From a bacterium (lineage in GTDB: Bacteria; Planctomycetota; UBA1135; UBA2386), in contig JAUILN010000001.1 in assembly GCA_030432695.1 (NCBI GenBank), positions 62,001 through 126,000 on the forward strand: a DNA stretch of 64,000 bases, written 5' to 3'. Shown here in pieces: positions 28,174 through 36,687 of the stretch (position 1 is the stretch's first letter; each line of letters starts with the position of its first letter). Position numbers and translations under genes: made by a program. The notes below the pieces were generated by a model that worked only from the letters and a program-made list of their open reading frames with translations, ran no database searches and had not been told where the DNA came from.

Positions 28174-28341
28174 CTAGGAGCCAGGGTCACGGGAGACCAT
28201 TCCGCCCAGCACGCGCCCTCGCACCCAGGACATCGCCGCGAAGCCTCGCCGAATCCACCGACTCGGCTGCGTTTCGCGGCTTCGTCCCGGGCACGAGTTC
28301 ACGCACTGGATCGGAACGTGTCCCGTGACCCGGGCTCCTAG
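28174..28341. repeat. 168-bp imperfect palindrome with 21-bp terminal inverted repeats
   Basis: The first and last 21 bases (28174-28194 and 28321-28341) are inverted repeats with one mismatch, starting CTAGGAGCC and ending GGCTCCTAG. The arms stay partly complementary inward (TTCCG..CCAG..GCG..CTCG..CCC.GGAC..GCCGCGAA), and the centre is a small hairpin GCCGA/TCGGC. There is no open frame and no clear target duplication. It is a MITE-like or REPIN-like element, or a very long hairpin, and it occupies most of the 374-bp gap between two divergent secreted-protein genes. The rest (28342-28531) must hold the promoter of the rightward gene; I see no convincing boxes. Confidence 0.75.
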
Positions 28342-28531
28342 CGCGACCTCGCTCGCTCACGATGGGCGCGACGGTCGGCCGTAAGGTGCGCATGGCGTTG
28401 GTGGGCTCCCTCTTCGGCTCCTTGGAGTTGTCGCTACAATCCTGCCTCTCGGGTTCGACGGAGCTGCCTGCCCCGCGATCCCTCTCCTCCCCCCGGGCAT
28501 CTGCCTGACAGCATTCTCCACGTAGCGATTC

Positions 28532-29590
28532 ATGAACGCTTCCCACTCCCTTCTCCTCGCTCTGGGCCTCGCCAGCGGCCTCGCCGCCCAGGCTCCCACC
28601 GTGCAGATCTCCATCGGCGTCCGCGAAGTCGGCGCCAACGGCCAGCCCTTCACCAACATCGGTGACAACGGCGGTTCCTCTGGCGCCATCGAGTGGATCA
28701 ACCTCGATGGTCAGACCCTGACACTCGACGGCACCTGGCAGCAGTTCACCTTCGACGTCGCCAACGACCCGGTCACCTTCTTCGCCGGAGTGACGACGGG
28801 TGGTGTCGATGGCGCCATCGACGGCACCCACGGCACGCTGGAGCACATCCGCATCCTCAACACCGGTGGGGCCACCGACGAGATCGCCTTCTTCGTCGAC
28901 GACATCGCCAACACGATCACCGTCAACGGCCAGGCGCAGACCACCACCTTCGGCACGTTCGACGGCTACGCCGACGACCAGGAGGTCATGTTCCAGGAGC
29001 CGAGCTTCTCCGGTTCGACCGCGGGCAACGTCCTGCTCGGCCCGTTGTCGGGCGTCGACAACTACGTCGCCTCGCGCAGCGAGTCCTGCCGCTTCAACGT
29101 GCAGTTCGTCGACAACTCGCCGACTCGCTGGGTCCGCATGACGACCTTCAACACGACGACGCAGCCGAACCCGATGGTCCGCTTCGACCAGGGCAGCATC
29201 ATCTCCTTCTGGATGCGCGGAGGCGTCAGCCAGGACAACCTCGGCTCGCAGGGCCCGGGCACGGCGATCGCCGAGCTGCACGGCGAAGGTCTGAGCACCG
29301 GTGAGTCCAGCACCTACGTGTGCAGTGGCCTGACCCCGAGCATCGTCGGCGCGTTCGCGGTGTCGATCGATGGCGGCACCGACTTCCCGATCCTGGGCGG
29401 CAACCTCGTGTCGTTCAGCAACAACATCACCGCGGCCGGCGTCTCCGCGGACATGAACGGCGTGTTCTCGCTGCCGATCCCCGGCGCGGCGAACCAGACC
29501 AACCTGGTGTTCCAGTCGGTGTTCTTCGATCCGAGCACCGCGAACAACCTGACCTTCAGCAACGCGGTGCTCGCCGAGTACGGCCTGTGA
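28532..29590 (+). CDS. secreted Thr/Asn/Gly-rich protein of unknown function
   Basis: 352 residues, signal peptide SLLLALGLASGLAAQAP. The mature protein is acidic and beta-rich, with few Lys/Arg: LNLDG-like turns, FFVDDIANTITVNGQAQ, SGSTAGNVLLGPLSGVDNY. It contains two Cys (ESCRF, YVCSGL) that could form a disulfide. The C-terminal 90 residues (GGNLVSFSNNITAAG ... FDPSTANNLTFSNAVL) match the module on other exported proteins here. Function unknown; probably surface or secreted. Confidence 0.65.
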   Translation: MNASHSLLLALGLASGLAAQAPTVQISIGVREVGANGQPFTNIGDNGGSSGAIEWINLDGQTLTLDGTWQQFTFDVANDPVTFFAGVTTGGVDGAIDGTHGTLEHIRILNTGGATDEIAFFVDDIANTITVNGQAQTTTFGTFDGYADDQEVMFQEPSFSGSTAGNVLLGPLSGVDNYVASRSESCRFNVQFVDNSPTRWVRMTTFNTTTQPNPMVRFDQGSIISFWMRGGVSQDNLGSQGPGTAIAELHGEGLSTGESSTYVCSGLTPSIVGAFAVSIDGGTDFPILGGNLVSFSNNITAAGVSADMNGVFSLPIPGAANQTNLVFQSVFFDPSTANNLTFSNAVLAEYGL

Positions 29591-29633
29591 GGAGCTGAGC
29601 TTCGAGTCGCCGCTCCGGCGGCGGCGGGTTCTC

Positions 29634-29669
29634 GAGAGGCGGCGTTCCCTGGCGGGAGCGGCGCCTCTC
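29634..29669 (+). terminator. hairpin after secreted-protein gene
   Basis: GAGAGGCG (29634-29641) and CGCCTCTC (29662-29669) form a perfect eight-base stem 43 bp after the stop, followed by TGCGTTTCGG. Separates the secreted-protein gene from the hydroxyproline operon. Confidence 0.45.
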
Positions 29670-29722
29670 TGCGTTTCGGGTCGGGCCCGGTCCGGGATGG
29701 CAACGTCTCCTTGCGGGTGTCG

Positions 29723-29734
29723 ACGCTATAGCGT
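29723..29734. promoter_or_regulatory. 12-bp perfect palindrome, likely operator of the XRE-cupin regulator
   Basis: ACGCTATAGCGT is a perfect palindrome ending 13 bp before the GTG start of the regulator; TAGCGTC just beyond repeats one half-site. XRE-cupin regulators commonly bind short palindromes in their own promoter region. The position between the preceding terminator and the start also supports GTG 29748 rather than the ATG at 29697 as the real start. Confidence 0.45.
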
Positions 29735-29747
29735 AGCGTCCTACGCC

Positions 29748-30335
29748 GTGTCCCATCCCGCCGACATCGGCCACAACGTCCGTGCGCGCCGGCAGGCCCT
29801 CGGCCTGACTCTCGACCAACTCGCCGCGGCGAGTGGGGTCAGCGCGACGATGCTGTCCGAGGTCGAGCGGTCGGTGAAGAACCCGACGGTGAAGCTGGCC
29901 TACGAGATCGCCCGCGCGCTCGGCTGTTCGTTGACCGATCTGTTGGAGCGTGGCGGAGACCCGGGCCCACGGGTGGTGCGGGCCGGCGAGCGCCTGTCGC
30001 TGGTCGACGAGGACACCGGCGTCGAACGCCACGGCCTCGCTCCCGACCTGCTGCGGCGCGGGATCGAACTGGTCCACTACGTGCTCCCGGTCGGCCAGAG
30101 CGCCGGCGAGATGGCGGCCAACCGGCCGGGCATCGTCGAGCACGTCACGGTGATGACGGGCCGGTTGCGGCTCCGCCTCGGCGACGAGGAGATCCTGCTC
30201 GGCAAGGGCGACGGGGTCACCTACGGGCCACAGACCGTGGTCGAGTATTCCAACGCCGGGCGGGGGGTCTGCGAGTTCGTGCTGTTCGCGGACTCGACCC
30301 AGGCCGGCGGCATGGCGGCAGCAGGAGGCGCATAG
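29748..30335 (+). CDS. XRE-family transcriptional regulator with C-terminal cupin domain, hydroxyproline operon
   Basis: 195 residues from GTG 29748. The helix-turn-helix is at about 7-60 (RRQALGLTLDQLAAASGVSA ... EVERSVKNPTVKLAYEIARALG). The small-molecule-binding cupin is at about 110-185 (GIVEHVTVMTGRLRLRLGDE, EILLGKGDGVTYGP). This PuuR/CueR-independent type usually senses a metabolite or amino acid through the cupin. It ends 2 bp before the epimerase start, so it is the first gene of the catabolic operon and probably controls it in response to hydroxyproline or an intermediate. Confidence 0.85.
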   Translation: MSHPADIGHNVRARRQALGLTLDQLAAASGVSATMLSEVERSVKNPTVKLAYEIARALGCSLTDLLERGGDPGPRVVRAGERLSLVDEDTGVERHGLAPDLLRRGIELVHYVLPVGQSAGEMAANRPGIVEHVTVMTGRLRLRLGDEEILLGKGDGVTYGPQTVVEYSNAGRGVCEFVLFADSTQAGGMAAAGGA

Positions 30336-30337
30336 CG

Positions 30338-31297
30338 ATGCAGCAGGTCCGGGTCATCGATTCCCACACCGAAGGCGAGCCGACCCGCGTGGTCGTGGAC
30401 GGTCTGCCCGACCTCGGGCCGGGCAGCGCGGCAGCGCGGGTCAAGGTGTTCCGCGAGCGCTTCGACGGGTTCCGTTCGGCGGTCTGCAACGAGCCGCGCG
30501 GCTTCGACGCGATGGTGGGTGCGCTGCTGCTGCCCGCCGAGGGTCGCGACGACGTGCTGGCGCAGGTGATCTACTTCAACAACGTCGGTCCGCTGCAGAT
30601 GTGCGTGCACGGCACGATCGGCGTGGCCGAGACCTTGCGCCACCTCGGCCGGGCCACGACGGGCACGCACCGGTTGGAGACCCCGGTGGGTGACGTCGCC
30701 TTCACCTTCGAGGCCGACGGTTCGGTGTCGGTCGAGAACGTGGTGTCCTACCGCCACCTCGCCAAGGTCCCGGTCGAGACCGCGCGCCACGGCACCGTCC
30801 ACGGCGATGTCGCGTGGGGCGGCAACTGGTTCTTCCTGGTCGACGACCACGGTCTGGAGGTCACCGCCGCGCAGTTGCGCGCGCTGACCGACTGCGCGGT
30901 CGACATCCGCCAGAGCCTGGAGCGCCACGGCATCACCGGCAGGGACGGCGGCGTGATCGACCACGTCGAGCTGTTCGGCCCGCCGGGCCGCGCCGACTGC
31001 GACTCGAAGAACTTCGTGCTCTGCCCGGGCCTCGAGTACGACCGCTCGCCGTGCGGCACCGGCACCAGCGCCAAGCTGGCCTGCCTGTTCGCCGACGGCA
31101 AGCTCGCCGAGGGTGCGGTGTGGCGGCAGGAGAGCGTGATCGGCAGCCGCTTCATTGGCAGCGTCCGAGTGGATGGCAGCGTCCGGGCGGGTGGCGAGGG
31201 CGTGGTGCCGACCGTGGCCGGCCGAGCCTGGATCACCGCCGAGTCGACGCTGCTGCTCGGCGCCGACGATCCGTTCCGCGAGGGCATCCGCCTGTGA
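30338..31297 (+). CDS. lhpA: 4-hydroxyproline 2-epimerase (proline racemase family)
   Basis: 319 residues. Converts trans-4-hydroxy-L-proline to cis-4-hydroxy-D-proline, step one of the pathway. Both catalytic cysteines of true epimerases are present: Cys89 in QMCVHGTIG and Cys239 in DRSPCGTGTSAK. This separates it from trans-3-hydroxy-L-proline dehydratases, in which one Cys is Thr. IDSHTEGEPTRVV at the N-terminus and KNFVLCPG are family motifs. The stop overlaps the next GTG start (GTGA). Context with a full D-hydroxyproline oxidation set makes hydroxyproline rather than proline the substrate. Confidence 0.92.
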   Translation: MQQVRVIDSHTEGEPTRVVVDGLPDLGPGSAAARVKVFRERFDGFRSAVCNEPRGFDAMVGALLLPAEGRDDVLAQVIYFNNVGPLQMCVHGTIGVAETLRHLGRATTGTHRLETPVGDVAFTFEADGSVSVENVVSYRHLAKVPVETARHGTVHGDVAWGGNWFFLVDDHGLEVTAAQLRALTDCAVDIRQSLERHGITGRDGGVIDHVELFGPPGRADCDSKNFVLCPGLEYDRSPCGTGTSAKLACLFADGKLAEGAVWRQESVIGSRFIGSVRVDGSVRAGGEGVVPTVAGRAWITAESTLLLGADDPFREGIRL

Positions 31298-32442
31298 ACA
31301 CCGCGCCCCGTACCGCGGTGGTGGTCGGCGCCGGCATCGTCGGCGCGGCCTGTGCCGAGGCGCTGGCGGTCCGCGGCGTGCGGGTGCACGTCGTCGACGG
31401 CGGGCGGCCGGGCGGTGGCGCGACCGCGGCGGGCATGGGGCATGTGCTGGTGTTGGATGATTCCGCGGCGCAGCTGGCGCTGACCGCAAGGAGTCGGACC
31501 CTGTGGAACGACCGGCGCGGTGGCTGGCCGGCGGCGGTCGAGGCCGATCCCTGTGGCACGATCTGGGTGGCGGCCGATGACGAGGAACTGGCCGCGGTGC
31601 GCGCCAAGCACGCGGCCTACGCCGAGCAGGGGATCGCCACCGAGATCCTCGACGCCGCGGCGCTGTACGCCCACGAACCGAACCTGCGCCGCGGCCTGGT
31701 CGGGGGCCTGCGCATCGCCGCCGACAGCGTGGTCTACCCACCGGCCGCGACCCGGGCGCTGCTCGACACCGTGGTCGTCGCCGGCGGGCGCGTCGACGAG
31801 GCCCGCCCGGTGCTGCGCTGCGGCGACGGCTTCGTCGAGTGCGCCGACGGCAGCCGTCTGGAAGCGGACGTGGTGGTCTGCGCGGCCGGCCTCGCGACCC
31901 CGGTGCTCTGCGCCTGGCCCGCGCTGGTGATCCGACCGAAGAAGGGCCACCTGGCGATCACCGACCGGGCCCCCGGCTTCGTCCGCCACCAGCTCGTCGA
32001 ACTCGGCTACCTGAAGAGCGCGCACGGCGGCGCCGCCGAGTCGGTGGCCTTCAACGTGCAGCCGCGCGCCACCGGCCAGGTGCTGCTCGGCTCGTCGCGC
32101 CAGATCGACGACGCCGACCCCGGCATCGACCGCGCGATCCTCGCCCGGATGGTCGAGCACGGCATCGCGTTCCTGCCCGGCCTCGCCGCGTTGCCGGTGA
32201 TCCGTTGCTGGGTCGGGATCCGGCCGTCGACCGACGACCACCTGCCGGCGATCGGACCGGTGCCCGGGGCGCCGCGGCTGTGGGTGGCCGCCGGCCACGA
32301 GGGCCTCGGCATCACCACTTCGCTGGGCACCGCCGAGCTGCTGGTGCAGCGACTGTTCCAGGAGGCCACCACGCTGGCCTGGCAGGCCTACGATCCGGCG
32401 CGCTTCGTGGCTGCGCCGGCGGGGGAGGCGAGCCATGGTTGA
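31294..32442 (+). CDS. D-hydroxyproline dehydrogenase, FAD subunit (DadA-like, beta)
   Basis: 382 residues from GTG 31294, overlapping the epimerase stop. The N-terminal dinucleotide fold is VVVGAGIVGAACAEALAVRG with RVHVVDGGRPGGGATAAGMGH, and the C-terminal FAD contact region is VGIRPSTDDHLPAIGPVPGA then AAGHEGLGITTS. This is the DAO-fold subunit that oxidises cis-4-hydroxy-D-proline to pyrroline-4-hydroxy-2-carboxylate. With the two following genes it forms the three-subunit enzyme known from Pseudomonas (LhpB plus LhpE/F) and related to HcnABC and octopine oxidases. Confidence 0.9.
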   Translation: MNTAPRTAVVVGAGIVGAACAEALAVRGVRVHVVDGGRPGGGATAAGMGHVLVLDDSAAQLALTARSRTLWNDRRGGWPAAVEADPCGTIWVAADDEELAAVRAKHAAYAEQGIATEILDAAALYAHEPNLRRGLVGGLRIAADSVVYPPAATRALLDTVVVAGGRVDEARPVLRCGDGFVECADGSRLEADVVVCAAGLATPVLCAWPALVIRPKKGHLAITDRAPGFVRHQLVELGYLKSAHGGAAESVAFNVQPRATGQVLLGSSRQIDDADPGIDRAILARMVEHGIAFLPGLAALPVIRCWVGIRPSTDDHLPAIGPVPGAPRLWVAAGHEGLGITTSLGTAELLVQRLFQEATTLAWQAYDPARFVAAPAGEASHG

Positions 32443-32704
32443 TCGCAGCGCCGGTGGCGGCGAGGTCACGATCCGGGTCGACGGGCGGCAGGTGCGCGTG
32501 CCGGCCGGTGCGATGCTGGCGAGCGCACTGTGCAACGACCGGGCGACCCAGGCCATGCGCCGCTCGGTGACCGGGCAACCGCGCGGGCCGTTGTGCGGCA
32601 TGGGCATCTGCTTCGAGTGCCGGGCCACGGTCGATGGTCGTCCGCAGGTGCGGACCTGCACGCTGGTGTGTCGGGAAGGCATGGAGGTCCGCCTCGATGG
32701 CTGA
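32435..32704 (+). CDS. D-hydroxyproline dehydrogenase, small [2Fe-2S] subunit (gamma)
   Basis: 89 residues. Ferredoxin-like fold with Cys54-x4-Cys59-x2-Cys62 (GPLCGMGICFECRA) and Cys75, the pattern of HcnA/SoxA-type subunits. It passes electrons from the FAD subunit within the membrane-associated dehydrogenase. Overlaps both neighbours by eight bases, so translation of the three subunits is tightly coupled. Confidence 0.9.
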   Translation: MVDRSAGGGEVTIRVDGRQVRVPAGAMLASALCNDRATQAMRRSVTGQPRGPLCGMGICFECRATVDGRPQVRTCTLVCREGMEVRLDG

Positions 32705-34067
32705 GTCGGCGCCGAACGGTTACGGGCCGTCCGTCGAACGCCACGACGCCGACGTGGTGGTGGTCGGCGCCGGCCCGGCAGGCCTGCTCGCCGCGATCGC
32801 CGCGTGCGAGGCGGGACGCAGCGTGTTGGTGGTCGACGAGAACCCGGCGGCCGGTGGGCAGATCTGGCGCGAGGCGACCGGGCAGGGGCCGCACCCGCGG
32901 GCCCGGCTGGTGATCCGTCGCGTGCGGCGCCTCGGTGCCGGGGTGCTGTCCGGTGTCACGGTGTTCGACGGCTCCGCCGACGCGCGGGTCCTTCGTGCGT
33001 TGCACGTCGACGACCCGCGGCGGGTCCTCGAGATCCGCTACCGCGAACTGGTCCTGGCGACCGGTGCCAGCGAGCTGTTCCTGCCATTCCCCGGCTGGAC
33101 GCTGCCCGGCGTCACCGGCGTCGGTGGCCTGCAGGCGTTGGTGAAGGGCGGCTTCGCGGTGCGCGGGCGGCGCGTGCTGCTTGCCGGCAGCGGGCCGCTG
33201 TTGCTGGCGGTCGCGGCCAGCTTGAAGGCCGCGGGAGCCCGGGTGGTCGGCCTGTGCGAGCAGGCACCTCGAAGCCGCGTGCGCCGCTTCGGCTTCGGCC
33301 TGTGGCGGCATCCGCTGAAGGCCCTGCAGGGCGTGGGGCTGCTCGCGGCGCTGCGCGGCGTGCCGATCCACCACGACAGTTGGGTGGTGGAGGCGCGCGG
33401 CGCCGGCCGGGTCGAGCGGGCCTTCGTCGCCGACGCCGCGGGCAACCGCCGGGCGATCGACTGCGACCTGCTGGCGACCGGCTACGGCCTGGTGCCGGCG
33501 AGTCGCCTCGCCGAACTGCTCGGCTGTGCGGTCGACCACGACGGGCGGGTGCTCGTCGACGAGACCTGCGCGACGTCGGTCGACGGGATCTGGTGCGCGG
33601 GCGAGCCGACCGGCATCGGTGGCGTCGAGGTCGCGATGGCCGAAGGACGGGTCGCGGGATCCCACGCGGCCGGCGACCGGCAGCGTGGCGCGCTGCACGC
33701 GCGGCTCCTGCGCAAGGAGCAGCGGTTCGTGCGCCGTCTGGAGCGGGCCTTCGCGCTGCGCGACGAACTCCGCGCGCTGCCCGACGACGACACGATCCTG
33801 TGCCGCTGCGAAGACGTGTCGTTCGGTGCGGTCCGCTCGCTGCGCGACGCCCGCCAGGCCAAGCTCGAGACCCGCTGCGGCATGGGGCCGTGTCAGGGTC
33901 GGGTCTGTGGTCCGGCGTCGAGCTTCCTCTGCGGCTTCCCGCGCGACCGCGTGCGGCCGCCGCTGATCCCCGTGCCGATGGGCGCACTCGCCGTCGCGGG
34001 GCCTTCGAACACTTCCAAGCAACGATCCAACGAGCGATCCAACGAGACCATGGAGACCCCAGAATGA
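32697..34067 (+). CDS. D-hydroxyproline dehydrogenase, NAD/FAD-binding subunit with BFD-like domain (alpha)
   Basis: 456 residues from ATG 32697. The first Rossmann motif VVVVGAGPAGLLAAIAACEAG lies near residue 20, the second (VLLAGSGPLLLAVAASLKAAG) near residue 160. The C-terminus carries a BFD-like [2Fe-2S] domain with CRCEDVSFGAVRSL and RCGMGPCQGRVC. This is the HcnB/SoxA-like large subunit. Its TGA overlaps the next ATG (ATGA). A Ser/Asn/Glu-rich tail follows the iron-sulfur domain. Confidence 0.9.
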   Translation: MAESAPNGYGPSVERHDADVVVVGAGPAGLLAAIAACEAGRSVLVVDENPAAGGQIWREATGQGPHPRARLVIRRVRRLGAGVLSGVTVFDGSADARVLRALHVDDPRRVLEIRYRELVLATGASELFLPFPGWTLPGVTGVGGLQALVKGGFAVRGRRVLLAGSGPLLLAVAASLKAAGARVVGLCEQAPRSRVRRFGFGLWRHPLKALQGVGLLAALRGVPIHHDSWVVEARGAGRVERAFVADAAGNRRAIDCDLLATGYGLVPASRLAELLGCAVDHDGRVLVDETCATSVDGIWCAGEPTGIGGVEVAMAEGRVAGSHAAGDRQRGALHARLLRKEQRFVRRLERAFALRDELRALPDDDTILCRCEDVSFGAVRSLRDARQAKLETRCGMGPCQGRVCGPASSFLCGFPRDRVRPPLIPVPMGALAVAGPSNTSKQRSNERSNETMETPE

Positions 34068-34951
34068 ATTGGCAAGGCGTCATGCCGGCGATCACCACCC
34101 CCTTCACCGACGACGGCAAGATCGACCACGACTTCGTGAAGAAGCACGTGGCTTGGCTGGTCGACCACGGCTGCACCGGCATCGTGCCCTGCGGCTCGCT
34201 CGGCGAGGGCGCGACGCTGCGGCCCGAAGAGAAGATCGAGCTGGTGGCGAGTTGCGTCGAGGGCGTGGCGGGCCGCGTGCCGGTGGTGCCGGGAATCGCC
34301 GCGACCAGCACCCAGCAGGCGGTACAGCTCTGCCGCCGGGCGCAGAAGGCCGGCGCGTCGGGCCTGATGATCCTGCCGCCGTACGTCCACAAGGGACCCG
34401 ACGACGAGATCGCCGCGCACTTCGAGGCGATGCTGCAGGCCACCGACCTGCCGTGCATGCTCTACAACAACCCGATCGCGTACGGCTTCGACGCGACTCC
34501 AGAGTTCATCGCCGAACTGGCCGGCAAGCACCAGAACCTGAAGGCGGTGAAGGAGTCGAGCGGCGACGTGCGGCGCGTCACCGCCGTCAAGGCGGTCTGC
34601 GGCGATCGGCTGGCGCTGTTCGCGGGGCTCGACGACATGATCGTCGAGGCGGTCGGCATGGGCGCCTCGGGCTGGATCGCCGGTCTGGTCAACGCCCTGC
34701 CCGAGGAGTCGGTGCGGGTGTTCCAGCTCGCCCAGCAGGGTGAGCACGCCGCGGCGTTCAAGCTCTACTCGTGGTTCCTGCCGCTCCTGCGCCTCGACAC
34801 CGTTCCGGAGTTCGTGCAGTGGATCAAGCTGGTGCAGGCCGAGGTCGGCATGGGCACCGAAAAGGTCCGGCTGCCGCGCAAGCCGATCCGCGGCGCGGTC
34901 CGCAAGACCGGCCTGGAGATGATCCGGGAACGGCTGGCGATGAGCCGCTGA
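34064..34951 (+). CDS. lhpC: 1-pyrroline-4-hydroxy-2-carboxylate deaminase (DHDPS family)
   Basis: 295 residues, the normal length for the dihydrodipicolinate-synthase family. The Schiff-base Lys163 is in NLKAVKESSGD, the catalytic Tyr134 in CMLYNNP, and GSLGEGATL replaces the pyruvate-binding GTTGE motif. The family alone would allow DHDPS, N-acetylneuraminate lyase or KDG aldolase. The operon decides for the deaminase that forms 2-oxoglutarate semialdehyde and ammonia. ATGA coupled to the dehydrogenase. Confidence 0.88.
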   Translation: MNWQGVMPAITTPFTDDGKIDHDFVKKHVAWLVDHGCTGIVPCGSLGEGATLRPEEKIELVASCVEGVAGRVPVVPGIAATSTQQAVQLCRRAQKAGASGLMILPPYVHKGPDDEIAAHFEAMLQATDLPCMLYNNPIAYGFDATPEFIAELAGKHQNLKAVKESSGDVRRVTAVKAVCGDRLALFAGLDDMIVEAVGMGASGWIAGLVNALPEESVRVFQLAQQGEHAAAFKLYSWFLPLLRLDTVPEFVQWIKLVQAEVGMGTEKVRLPRKPIRGAVRKTGLEMIRERLAMSR

Positions 34952-34995
34952 TCGTTGCACCCTCGGTTGCTGTAACCCCGAGCCCCCTCGACCCC

Positions 34996-36573
34996 ATGGA
35001 TCTCCAAGGCACCCAGCTCCTCGGCTCCGGCACCTCCCGGGCCGGTACCGACACGTTCACCGCGATCGACCCGCGCGAGGCCGCGCCCCTCGAGGGTAGC
35101 TTCCACGAGGCGATCCCCGCCGAGGTCGATCGTGCGTTCGCGCTCGCCGCGGCGGCTCATCCGGCGTTCGAGCTGGCCGGTCGCGAGGCGCGGGCGCGGT
35201 TCCTGGAGACGATCGCCGAACGGATCGAAGCGCTCGGCGACGGGCTGCTGCAGCGCGCCTCGGCCGAGACCGGCCTGCCGCTGCCGCGGTTGACCGGCGA
35301 GCGGGGGCGGACCTGCGGGCAGCTCCGGATGTTCGCGAAGGTGGTGCGCGAAGGCGCCTACCTCGACGTACGCATCGAGCGCGCCGACCCCGACCGCCAG
35401 CCGCTGCCCAAGCCCGACGTCCGTTCGATGCGCCACGCGCTCGGCCCGGTCGCGGTGTTCGGGGCATCCAACTTCCCGCTGGCCTTCTCGGTCGCCGGCG
35501 GCGACACCGCGTCGGCGCTGGCCGCCGGCTGCCCGGTGGTCGTGAAGGCGCACCCGAACCACCCCGGCACCTCGGAGCTCGTGGGCCGGGCGATCGTCGC
35601 GGCGGTCCGCGACTGCGGCCTGCCCGAGGGCGTGTTCTCGCTGCTGCAGGGCCGTGGCCACGAGGTCGGACTGGAGATGGTCCGGCACCCGCTGTGTCGG
35701 GCGGTCGGCTTCACCGGTTCGCTCGCCGGCGGCCGGGCGTTGTTCGACGCCGCCGCGGCGCGGCCGGTGCCGATCCCGGTGTTCGCCGAGATGGGCAGCA
35801 CCAACCCGATGTTCCTGCTGCCGCAGAAGCTCGCGGCCGAGGGCGCCGCGCTGGCCGAGGGGCTCGCCGGTTCGGTCACGCTCGGCGTCGGCCAGTTCTG
35901 CACCAACCCCGGCCTGGTGTTCGCGGTCCGCGACGCCGGCGCCGAGACCTTCGTCACGAAGCTCGCGGAGCACCTGGGCGGAGCGGCCGAAGCGCCGATG
36001 CTGCACGCCGGCATCCGCTCGGCCTACGAGCGTCGGCTCGACGAGCTGGCGGCGGTTCCCGGGGTCGAGGTGCGGGTCCGCGACGGTGCCGTGGGACCTT
36101 GTGGTGCCAAGGCGGCGCTCCTGGTCACCGACGCCAGGAACTGGACCGGCCAGGAGACCCTGCGCGAAGAGGTCTTCGGCCCGGCGACCGTGGTGGTGCT
36201 CTGTGACGACCTCGCGGAACTCGCGGTCGTCGCGGGCGCGCTGCCCGGTCAGCTCACCGCCACCGTCACCGGCACCGAGGCCGAGGTCGCGCAAGTGCCC
36301 GGCCTTCTGGCGACCCTCGCGGACCGCGCCGGCCGGGTGCTGTTCGGCGGTTTCCCGACCGGCGTCGACGTCTCCAGTGCGATGGTCCACGGCGGGCCCT
36401 ACCCGGCGACCACCGACTCCCGCAGCACCTCGGTCGGCACCGCGGCGATCGAGCGCTTCACCCGGCCGGTCGCCTGGCAGTCGTTCCCACAGGCGCTGCT
36501 GCCCGAGGACCTTCGCGACGCCGGGCCGGCCGGGCTGTGGCGCCGTGTCGACGGCGAGTTCGGCCAGGCGTGA
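34996..36573 (+). CDS. 2-oxoglutarate-semialdehyde (2,5-dioxopentanoate) dehydrogenase
   Basis: 525 residues, start ATG 34996 (MDLQGTQLLGSGTSRAG). Aldehyde-dehydrogenase superfamily: catalytic Cys302 in GVGQFCTNPG, general base Glu265 in VFAEMGSTNP, cofactor site around FGASNFPLAFSVAGGDTASA. The QFCTNPG and AEMGSTNP forms mark the 2-oxoglutarate-semialdehyde branch. It finishes the route by making 2-oxoglutarate for the TCA cycle. It starts 44 bp after the deaminase stop, probably the same transcript. Confidence 0.9.
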   Translation: MDLQGTQLLGSGTSRAGTDTFTAIDPREAAPLEGSFHEAIPAEVDRAFALAAAAHPAFELAGREARARFLETIAERIEALGDGLLQRASAETGLPLPRLTGERGRTCGQLRMFAKVVREGAYLDVRIERADPDRQPLPKPDVRSMRHALGPVAVFGASNFPLAFSVAGGDTASALAAGCPVVVKAHPNHPGTSELVGRAIVAAVRDCGLPEGVFSLLQGRGHEVGLEMVRHPLCRAVGFTGSLAGGRALFDAAAARPVPIPVFAEMGSTNPMFLLPQKLAAEGAALAEGLAGSVTLGVGQFCTNPGLVFAVRDAGAETFVTKLAEHLGGAAEAPMLHAGIRSAYERRLDELAAVPGVEVRVRDGAVGPCGAKAALLVTDARNWTGQETLREEVFGPATVVVLCDDLAELAVVAGALPGQLTATVTGTEAEVAQVPGLLATLADRAGRVLFGGFPTGVDVSSAMVHGGPYPATTDSRSTSVGTAAIERFTRPVAWQSFPQALLPEDLRDAGPAGLWRRVDGEFGQA

Positions 36574-36687
36574 ACGGGCCCGATCCGGTCTTTATGGTCG
36601 CTTGACTCGCGCTCGGCCGCGCCGGGTCGATCATGTCCCGTTTCCGCCGGTTCCGAGCCGACCCGTCCACACCCAGCGATCCCGCCG

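Noticed and set aside
28400..28445. Sigma-70-like promoter TTGGAG/TACAAT before the secreted-protein gene at 28532
   Set aside because: Spacing between the boxes is only 7 bp; no acceptable -35 at 16-18 bp.
34064..34951. Dihydrodipicolinate synthase for lysine biosynthesis
   Set aside because: GSLGE instead of the typical motif and placement inside the hydroxyproline operon favour the pyrroline-4-hydroxy-2-carboxylate deaminase.
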